From an uncultured Clostridia bacterium (GTDB lineage Bacteria; Bacillota; Clostridia; Christensenellales; Borkfalkiaceae): 5,491 nucleotides of DNA. The stretch's first letter is position 1; each line of letters begins with the position of its first letter. Positions 1 to 5,491 of this stretch are shown in pieces. The position numbers and the translations under genes were made by a program. The DNA lies in assembly GCA_947630775.1 (NCBI GenBank), contig CANRIY010000108.1, forward strand, positions 1 to 5,491. The letters are read 5' to 3'. The notes beneath the pieces are model-generated. The model saw only the letters and a program-made list of their open reading frames with translations. It was not told the origin of the DNA and did no database searches.

Positions 1-1448
1 TCCTGGCAGGCATGTCCCGAGACGTGGATCTTTTCAAGGCTCTCGTAGACGACGTTCGCGCCCCGCTTATAGAGATTATTGATGACGCGGTAGATCATCC
101 GCTCGTTCCCCGGGATGGGGCTTGCGGAGATGATGATCGTATCGTTCGAGCCGATCGTCACTTTGTTGAATTCGCCGTCCGCCATGCGGGTGAGCGCGGA
201 CATGGGTTCCCCCTGCGAGCCCGTGGAGACGATGACGATCTCACGGTCAAAATAATTCTTGATCTTTTCGACATCGACGAGCACGCCCTCGGGAATGGAG
301 ATCTCGCCGATCTTGGAAGCCGCCTCGACGACGCCGAGCATGCTTCTTCCCGAAAGGGCGACCTTCCGCCTGAACTTCACGGCAATGTCGATGATCTGCT
401 GCAAACGGTGCACGTTGGAGGCGAACGTCGCGATGATGATGCGCCTGTCGACATTCTCGGCAAAGAGGTGTTCGAGAGTCGTCCCGACGACCTTTTCGCT
501 CATCGTGAAGCCCTGCCGTTCAATGTTGGTCGATTCGCCCAAATACAGCAGGACGCCCTTGTTGCCGTACCGCGAGATCTCTTCGAGGTCGATGGGCTTG
601 CCCGCAACGGGGGTAAGGTCGATCTTGAAATCCCCGCTGTGGAAGATGATGCCGTAGGGCGTTTCCACGGCGAGCGCCAAGGCACCCGCGATGGAGTGGT
701 TGACATTGACAAAATTGACGGTGAACGCCCCCGCCTTGACGGTGTCTTTGGGAGCGATGATGTGCTCCGTGACGTTGTTCAGCCTGTGTTCGCGGAGCTT
801 ATTATCGACAAGGGCGAGGGTCAGCTTGGTCCCATAGACGGGAATGCTCGGGATCTCCTTCAAAAGATAGGGAACGCCGCCGATATGGTCCTCGTGCCCG
901 TGCGTCAGAAAGAGCCCGCGGATCTTCTGCCTGTTTTGGACGAGATATGTGATATCGGGGAACACGAGGTCGATCCCGGGCATCTCCTCGGTCGGGAAGA
1001 TGATCCCCGCGTCGATGATGATGATATCGCTCCCGTATTCGAGAGCGGTCATGTTCTTGCCGATCTCCCCCACGCCGCCGAAAAAGAGCACCTTGACGGG
1101 CCGTTTACGCTTCTTTTTGGGCTCCGCGTTCTTCGTCTGTACGGGCGCGGGAACTGACTTTGAGAGGACGTTTTTGGCGGTCTTTTGGGGTTTCTTTGCC
1201 TTTATTTGCGCTTCTTTTTCCTTGCTTTGTTCGGGTTCGTGTTGGCGGACGGGGGCGAGCTTCGTGCCCTTTCCCTTTGCCTTGGAGCGCCTCTGCGGCT
1301 TGTATCCCGCCTCTTCCATGGCGGAACGGGTCTTCGTCTGTCCCGTGCTCTTCGACTGTTTTTCCGCCTGCTCGCGGTTGAACGCCTCGATCCCGTTCAG
1401 AATGGCGAGCTCGATGGCGTCCTTGCCTGTGTTTTTCTTTCCTTTCAA
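1..1448 (-). CDS. rnj: Ribonuclease J (metallo-beta-lactamase/beta-CASP RNase), C-terminus cut by window edge
   Basis: RNase J is a zinc-dependent cytoplasmic endo- and 5'-3' exoribonuclease that matures and degrades RNA in bacteria, typically Gram-positive ones. Reading from 1448, 482 codons are visible. The core starts near residue 117 with FFGGVGEIGKN. The metal-binding motif HGHEDH gives H183, H185, D187 and H188, followed by H251 (NHSI) and D273 (SGDFK). These spacings (63 and 22 residues) match H79, H142 and D164 of B. subtilis RNase J1 exactly. The beta-CASP part shows TFASNVHRLQQ (341-351), STGSQGEPM (408-416) and SGHACQ (477-482). The last catalytic histidine and the C-terminal domain lie beyond the left edge. 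Residues 1-116 form a Lys/Arg/Ala/Pro-rich extension absent from B. subtilis J1. The TTG at 1448 is chosen as start because AAGGAG lies 6 nt upstream. Its stop is not in view. It lies 75 nt downstream of the 583-residue gene, probably on the same transcript. Family identity is very secure. Confidence 0.96.
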   Translation of the reverse strand, partial: MKGKKNTGKDAIELAILNGIEAFNREQAEKQSKSTGQTKTRSAMEEAGYKPQRRSKAKGKGTKLAPVRQHEPEQSKEKEAQIKAKKPQKTAKNVLSKSVPAPVQTKNAEPKKKRKRPVKVLFFGGVGEIGKNMTALEYGSDIIIIDAGIIFPTEEMPGIDLVFPDITYLVQNRQKIRGLFLTHGHEDHIGGVPYLLKEIPSIPVYGTKLTLALVDNKLREHRLNNVTEHIIAPKDTVKAGAFTVNFVNVNHSIAGALALAVETPYGIIFHSGDFKIDLTPVAGKPIDLEEISRYGNKGVLLYLGESTNIERQGFTMSEKVVGTTLEHLFAENVDRRIIIATFASNVHRLQQIIDIAVKFRRKVALSGRSMLGVVEAASKIGEISIPEGVLVDVEKIKNYFDREIVIVSTGSQGEPMSALTRMADGEFNKVTIGSNDTIIISASPIPGNERMIYRVINNLYKRGANVVYESLEKIHVSGHACQ

Positions 1449-1460
1449 ATGATACTCCTT
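1446..1460 (-). promoter_or_regulatory. Ribosome binding site and TTG start of RNase J
   Basis: On the minus strand AAGGAG occupies 1460-1455, followed by a 6-nt spacer and TTG at 1448-1446. The near-perfect Shine-Dalgarno at good spacing decides this start. The next in-frame ATG is codon 44, which would remove much of the basic extension and has no comparable site in front of it. The same six bases can pair with CTCCTT at 1477-1472 in the upstream hairpin arm. Confidence 0.85.
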
Positions 1461-1467
1461 GACCGAT

Positions 1468-1503
1468 TACAAAGGAGAGCCGATAAATCAGCTCTCCTTT
1501 GTA
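1468..1503 (-). promoter_or_regulatory. Perfect 13-bp hairpin in the RNase J leader
   Basis: Positions 1468-1480 and 1491-1503 are exact reverse complements (13 bp) separated by a 10-nt loop. Read on the minus strand the first arm is TACAAAGGAGAGC and the second GCTCTCCTTTGTA. The hairpin starts about 20 nt after the stop of the 583-residue gene and ends 7 nt before the RNase J ribosome binding site. No uridine run follows the second arm (ATCGGTC follows), so a standard intrinsic terminator is doubtful. A weak or bidirectional terminator, an attenuator or an mRNA stabiliser remain possible. The first arm contains a Shine-Dalgarno-like AAAGGAG, and the second is therefore complementary to the real RNase J site. 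The inverted repeat is certain; its function is not. Confidence 0.7.
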
Positions 1504-1523
1504 TCCATCGAATTTTTAATTTC

Positions 1524-3275
1524 TCAGAAATCCAAATCGGATTTATCGACGATCGCCGTCTTGATGAGTCCCTCGGCGAGAAGTTCTTCATCGCTGCGAT
1601 AGAAGTACTGCGCCGCGTAATCGACATTCTCGCGTTCCTCTTTGACTGCGTTGTTCCGCTCCATGAGAAGATCGATAAGGCGGATCCCGCGCTTGACGGC
1701 AACTTTGCTCTTAATTTTGATCATCATCGGGGTGACTTCATACATCTTGGTGTCCCCCGCGAACTTCTGGTGATAGACGCTCTCGGGGAATTCGTCGGGA
1801 TTGAGCGCAAGATACAGGCAGAGCGTCCTGCCGCGCATTCCGATCTTGACGAGAGAATCGTTCCCGATATAGAATCTGTCGTTCGTCCAGTTGATCTGCG
1901 ATTTCACCTTCCCGTAAGAGAGGATCGCATTTTTGAGTTCGGAATAGTATTCCTTGATCTCCTCTTCGCTGCCGATGATCTTGGCAACGAAACTGCGCTT
2001 GTAGCGGATCATCTTCGTCTCGTCGTCTACGACGGGCACAACGGGCGCTACGGGTGCTGCCGCAGGGACGGTAACGACGACGGGTGCGGGAATATTGACC
2101 ACGACGGGCGCCTGAACGGGCGCGGGTGCGGGGACGGGAGCGGGCGCTTCCGCGGCGGCAAGCTCCACCGTTTCATCGGCGACAACGGGTTCCGCGCTCA
2201 CTTCACCTACGATGCGGTCGAGATCGACGGCGTCCGCACGGAGAAGTTCCGCAACGCGGGCAGCGATCTTTTCGATCGTCTCGTCGGTGAGGCTGACGGT
2301 TTCGATGTGTTCGGGAGCGGGCTCCGCAGTTTCGTCTGCGGGAGCTTCTCCTTCCTCCGCAACGGGTGCCTCTTCCGCATTCTCTCCCGCGGCGGGCGCA
2401 ACGTTTTGGGGAAGCGCAGCGACGACTTTCTCCGCGATAAGATCGTAATCGGTATTGGGAAGAAGCAACGCGATCTTTGCCGCAAGATCCGCATAGTCGA
2501 AAAGATCTCTCTTTTCTTCAACGGGCTCTTCCGCAGGCGCTTCTTCGGGCACTTCCGCGGATTCTTCCGCCTGAGGCGCAGATTCGGCCGCATTTTCTTC
2601 GGTAACTTCCGCGGGCGCTTCTTCGGGATGCAGGATCGCGGCGATCTTTTCGGCGATCAGATCGTAATCGACCGCAGAGGCTTCCGCCTTCGCCTCGGCA
2701 TTGTCCTCGACGACGGGCGCGAGATGCGCGGCGACCTTCTCCGCAAGGAGATCGTAGTCGATGAGCTCCTTCTCTTCGGCGGGAACTTCCTCTTCCGCAG
2801 GCGTTTCCGCAGGGACCTCGGCGGGCGTTTCCGCGGGGACCTCGGCAGGGACTTCCGCAGGTTCCGCCGCCTCTTCGGCCGCGGCCTTTGCCTCGGCTTC
2901 CTGCGCAAGCTGTTCGCCGAGCGCGGCGACCGCAGACTCGAGACCCGAGATACGCGTTTCCATCGCGGCGAGAAGACGCTCCTCCTGCTCTTTGAGCTCT
3001 TTGAGGATGGATTCGCTCATGTCGCTGCGTTCCTTCGCACCGGAATCGTAGATCGCACTATTCTGTTGGGCGAGATAGCCTACCTCGGCAACGGTTCTGT
3101 CGACGCCCTTCTTCACATCATCCGTCAATACCTCGTAAGCATACATTTGCTGTGCGGCATCGACCTGTACTTCCTTGATGATCGATTGGCGGACCTCTTC
3201 AAGTTTCGCCGTAAAGCCCTTGTAGATCCCCTCGAGAAGAAGAGAGATCCTATCCGAATTTTTTACGTCTTCCAT
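1524..3275 (-). CDS. 583-residue acidic repeat protein: coiled-coil head, Ala/Glu/Pro linker with repeated helical motifs, C-terminal domain; function unknown
   Basis: I do not recognise a named function. Residues 1-137 look helical and probably coiled coil from about 85 onward (SILKELKEQEERLLAAMETR), ending in a Glu/Ala-rich run. Residues 138-375 are a low-complexity Ala/Glu/Pro linker, probably disordered. Four 13-residue helical motifs of the type DYDLIAEKIAAIL sit in it at 173-185, 203-215, 260-272 and 276-288, with a divergent fifth near 329-345. Residues 376-417 are Pro/Ala/Val-rich. Residues 421-545 look folded, with RYKRSFVAKIIG, INWTNDRFYIG and GRTLCLYLALNP. I associate this type of domain with uncharacterised clostridial proteins, from memory. 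The tail 546-583 is acidic. There is no signal peptide or clear membrane helix, so it is probably cytoplasmic. The ATG at 3275 follows GAGG at 3284-3281 with a 5-nt spacer, behind a good promoter at 3331-3359. RNase J lies 75 nt downstream. A structural or scaffold role is inference. Confidence 0.9.
   Translation of the reverse strand: MEDVKNSDRISLLLEGIYKGFTAKLEEVRQSIIKEVQVDAAQQMYAYEVLTDDVKKGVDRTVAEVGYLAQQNSAIYDSGAKERSDMSESILKELKEQEERLLAAMETRISGLESAVAALGEQLAQEAEAKAAAEEAAEPAEVPAEVPAETPAEVPAETPAEEEVPAEEKELIDYDLLAEKVAAHLAPVVEDNAEAKAEASAVDYDLIAEKIAAILHPEEAPAEVTEENAAESAPQAEESAEVPEEAPAEEPVEEKRDLFDYADLAAKIALLLPNTDYDLIAEKVVAALPQNVAPAAGENAEEAPVAEEGEAPADETAEPAPEHIETVSLTDETIEKIAARVAELLRADAVDLDRIVGEVSAEPVVADETVELAAAEAPAPVPAPAPVQAPVVVNIPAPVVVTVPAAAPVAPVVPVVDDETKMIRYKRSFVAKIIGSEEEIKEYYSELKNAILSYGKVKSQINWTNDRFYIGNDSLVKIGMRGRTLCLYLALNPDEFPESVYHQKFAGDTKMYEVTPMMIKIKSKVAVKRGIRLIDLLMERNNAVKEERENVDYAAQYFYRSDEELLAEGLIKTAIVDKSDLDF
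2412..2759 (-). repeat. Four copies of a 13-residue amphipathic motif inside the 583-residue protein
   Basis: The copies are encoded at 2759-2721 (DYDLLAEKVAAHL), 2669-2631 (DYDLIAEKIAAIL), 2498-2460 (DYADLAAKIALLL) and 2450-2412 (DYDLIAEKVVAAL). They share Asp-Tyr at the start, Leu at position 5 or 4-5, Lys at 8, a beta-branched residue at 9 and Leu at 13, which would form short amphipathic helices. Linkers between them differ in length (17, 44 and 3 residues), so these are not simple slipped tandem repeats. A fifth, weaker copy (IEKIAARVAELL) lies near residues 334-345. Conservation of the motif amid variable linkers suggests that it is the functional part, for example a docking peptide. 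Confidence 0.85.
2801..2848 (-). repeat. 24-bp tandem repeat, two copies, coding Val-Pro-Ala-Glu-Thr-Pro-Ala-Glu type units
   Basis: Positions 2801-2824 and 2825-2848 match at 22 of 24 bases; the differences are at the 11th and 23rd positions. The unit keeps the reading frame and encodes 8 residues within the stretch EVPAETPAEVPAETPAE. Partial, more diverged copies flank it. This is the kind of in-frame low-complexity repeat that expands and contracts by slippage, so linker length may vary between strains. Confidence 0.8.
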
Positions 3276-3330
3276 GGTTACCTCGTCTGAATATGTATTT
3301 TGATAGATTTATGATATTACTGCCTTTTCT

Positions 3331-3359
3331 ATTTTACACCAAATCGCAATAAATGTAAA
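3331..3359 (-). promoter_or_regulatory. Sigma-A type promoter for the 583-residue gene (and probably RNase J)
   Basis: On the minus strand TTTACA at 3359-3354 is followed by exactly 17 nt and TAAAAT at 3336-3331. Each box differs from the consensus (TTGACA/TATAAT) at one position. Transcription would start near 3324, giving a leader of about 50 nt before the ATG at 3275. The bases downstream of the -10 box (AGAAAAGGCAG) recur almost exactly upstream of the YihY-family gene. No other equally good promoter is visible before RNase J, so read-through is likely. Confidence 0.7.
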
Positions 3360-3374
3360 TATTTTTTTTGAAAT

Positions 3375-3417
3375 TTTTCTGCAAAACGGCAAGTTTTTTT
3401 GCATTTTTCGCAGAAAA
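3375..3417. other. AT-rich gap with overlapping inverted repeats between the YihY gene and the 583-residue gene
   Basis: Positions 3375-3382 (TTTTCTGC) and 3410-3417 (GCAGAAAA) are exact reverse complements. Nested between them, 3380-3386 (TGCAAAA) and 3397-3403 (TTTTGCA) also pair. The two structures overlap and exclude each other. On the plus strand the inner stem is followed by TTTTTC, which looks terminator-like. On the minus strand, where the YihY gene would end, GAAAAA follows instead, so this is not a normal terminator for that gene. It may be a weak 3' structure of the YihY mRNA or simply the product of AT-rich composition. Confidence 0.4.
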
Positions 3418-3440
3418 TTCCCTTTCGCATCGTATGACTG

Positions 3441-4238
3441 TTATAATTTTTTGTGTTCGAGCTCCTTTCCCCGCATTTTTTCACGGCTGTAAACGATCCC
3501 CGCGACCAGACAGATCATCATCCAGTACACCCAAAGGAGAAAGACGACGAGGAAGGTGAGCGCGCCGTACAGCCGCTCCTTATTGCCGAAATGCAGATAG
3601 ACGGAAAAAGCGGCGGAGGCGAGGAGCCACAGGACGGACGTATAAAAACTTCCCCTCGCCGTATCGAGGGGCTTACAGCGGTACGGGCAGACATAGGCGT
3701 TGAGCATCCATGCGCCGAAAAACCCCAAGGCGAGAAGGAGACCGTAAAAAGCGGGATAGGAGATCCATTTTGAAAGCAGGCGGGCGGCGACGCTCGCCGC
3801 AAAGAGCAAGATCCCCGCGGCGGCAAAAAAGGCGAGGACGGCGAAGGTCAGAAGGATCGCGGAAATGCGCACCTTCCAGCCGTGCTTGACGCGTTTATAG
3901 GCATAGATCATCTCCCCGCTTCTGCGCAGATGATAGAAAAACGCGGTGCTCGACCAGAGCGTCGTCGCGAGGAAGACGACACTCACCCCGCCGCCCGCGT
4001 AAACAGCATTCTCCCTGAGGACCCCGAGGAGCTCCCCTGCCCACCCGAAGAGCCCGCTGTTTTCGAGCGGGACCTCGAGCGCACGGTTCCCGAAGAGCAG
4101 CGTGAGCCAAAAGACAAAGGGCACCATGGAGAGAATGAGAAAGAAGGTGAGCGCGCCCGCGACCGTGGAATACCGGTGGGCGGCAAGGGTACGGTAAGCG
4201 TCCGCGGCTCTTTTTACCGTCCTTCTGAAAGCTCCCAT
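3441..4238 (-). CDS. YihY/virulence factor BrkB family inner-membrane protein
   Basis: This 265-residue protein has six predicted membrane segments at about 27-49, 82-101, 125-150, 161-181, 196-216 and 223-250. That count and topology fit the YihY/BrkB (UPF0761-type) family, once misnamed ribonuclease BN. Family-like signatures are AGALTFFLILSMVPF in the first helix, TTLWSSTAFF in the second and YGALTFLVVFLLWVYWMM in the last. The N-terminus is short and basic, and the C-terminal tail is a charged cytoplasmic stretch rich in Lys and Glu. No transport substrate or reaction is established for the family, so none is assigned. The ATG at 4238 is the only plausible start, because a stop codon lies in frame upstream at 4274-4272 with no start between. 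It lacks a clear Shine-Dalgarno. It follows EF-Tu and its terminator, and its own promoter is probably around 4269-4274. Confidence 0.88.
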   Translation of the reverse strand: MGAFRRTVKRAADAYRTLAAHRYSTVAGALTFFLILSMVPFVFWLTLLFGNRALEVPLENSGLFGWAGELLGVLRENAVYAGGGVSVVFLATTLWSSTAFFYHLRRSGEMIYAYKRVKHGWKVRISAILLTFAVLAFFAAAGILLFAASVAARLLSKWISYPAFYGLLLALGFFGAWMLNAYVCPYRCKPLDTARGSFYTSVLWLLASAAFSVYLHFGNKERLYGALTFLVVFLLWVYWMMICLVAGIVYSREKMRGKELEHKKL

Positions 4239-4257
4239 GCAGACAGTATGTGCAGCC

Positions 4258-4276
4258 CTGCATTTTCTATTTTATA
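4258..4276 (-). promoter_or_regulatory. Putative -10 region of the YihY-family gene
   Basis: The minus strand reads TATAAAAT at 4276-4269, followed by AGAAAATGCAG. From TAAAAT onward it matches the downstream part of the promoter of the 583-residue gene (3336-3320) at 16 of 17 bases. No good -35 box is found 16-18 nt upstream, where the sequence is an A-run, so this is a partial promoter match. A start about 7 nt downstream would give a leader of only about 24 nt. Confidence 0.4.
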
Positions 4277-4307
4277 GACAATTCTTCTGTGATTTTTCGG
4301 ACACGAC

Positions 4308-4330
4308 AAAAAGCACGGACGAGCCGTGCT
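4308..4330 (-). terminator. Intrinsic terminator of the EF-Tu gene
   Basis: Read on the minus strand, AGCACGG (4330-4324), a 5-nt loop CTCGT and CCGTGCT (4318-4312) form a 7-bp stem, and TTTT follows at 4311-4308, making five consecutive T with the last stem base. It starts about 22 nt after the EF-Tu stop codon. A second stem, 4308-4316 with 4340-4348 (9 bp, AAAAAGCAC/GTGCTTTTT), shares one arm and is an alternative fold. The position directly after a highly expressed gene supports the call. Confidence 0.8.
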
Positions 4331-4352
4331 CTTTATCGTGTGCTTTTTGAAC

Positions 4353-5491
<1,139 letters not shown>

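Noticed and set aside
12..1157. A 381-codon open frame on the plus strand opposite RNase J
   Set aside because: It is Asp/Arg/Gly-rich with no recognisable family features and lies entirely opposite the conserved RNase J core.
1488..1508. Six-codon open frame (MDTKES) overlapping the first arm of the RNase J leader hairpin
   Set aside because: It has no ribosome binding site in front and is very short. It would be an attractive leader peptide for the switch, but nothing in the sequence shows that it is translated.
1185..3290. A 701-codon open frame on the plus strand covering all of the 583-residue gene and part of RNase J
   Set aside because: It is antisense to two well-supported genes. 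Its translation is an Arg/Gly/Phe-rich composition typical of reverse reading of Ala/Glu/Pro codons. Scarcity of stop complements in GC-rich DNA explains its length.
3380..3408. Terminator-like stem followed by TTTTTC on the plus strand in the AT-rich gap
   Set aside because: No plus-strand gene leads into it, and on the minus strand the stem is followed by A-rich sequence, so it does not work as a terminator for the YihY-family gene.
3895..4277. Overlapping frames on both strands opposite or inside the YihY-family gene
   Set aside because: They lack membrane or family features and start sites. The minus-strand YihY frame explains this DNA with six clear membrane segments.

Overview
The window carries four protein-coding genes, all on the minus strand. 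In transcription order they are elongation factor Tu (cut by the right edge), a YihY/BrkB-type six-helix membrane protein, a 583-residue acidic repeat protein of unknown function, and ribonuclease J (cut by the left edge). Coding DNA is GC-rich with mostly G/C-ending codons, while the gaps between genes are very AT-rich. RNase J in place of an RNase E-type enzyme, strong purine-rich ribosome binding sites, a TTG start and the clostridial look of EF-Tu point to a Gram-positive anaerobe of the class Clostridia. I suspect the Christensenellales/Borkfalkia neighbourhood, but that is an impression from protein style and not a demonstrated placement.

Layout from right to left. EF-Tu (4353-5491) ends at a short intrinsic terminator (4308-4330). 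The YihY-family gene (3441-4238) follows, with a likely -10 box in front of it (4258-4276). A 165-nt AT-rich gap (3276-3440) contains a well-formed sigma-A type promoter (TTTACA, 17 nt, TAAAAT; 3331-3359) reading into the 583-residue protein (1524-3275). A 75-nt gap (1449-1523) contains a perfect 13-bp inverted repeat just before the ribosome binding site and TTG start of RNase J (1-1448). The promoter at 3331-3359 probably serves both the 583-residue protein and RNase J.

The most unusual content is the pair formed by the 583-residue protein and RNase J. The former has a helical/coiled-coil head and a long Ala/Glu/Pro-rich linker, in which a 13-residue amphipathic motif (type DYDLIAEKIAAIL) recurs four times, with a weaker fifth. 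A Pro/Val-rich stretch and a basic, folded-looking C-terminal domain follow. The RNase J has a Lys/Arg-rich N-terminal extension of about 109 residues relative to Bacillus subtilis RNase J1. An acidic, multi-motif scaffold encoded just upstream of a ribonuclease with a basic tail suggests, as inference only, a scaffold or degradosome-like partnership. The leader between them could also switch RNase J translation, because one hairpin arm can pair either with its partner arm or with the RNase J ribosome binding site.
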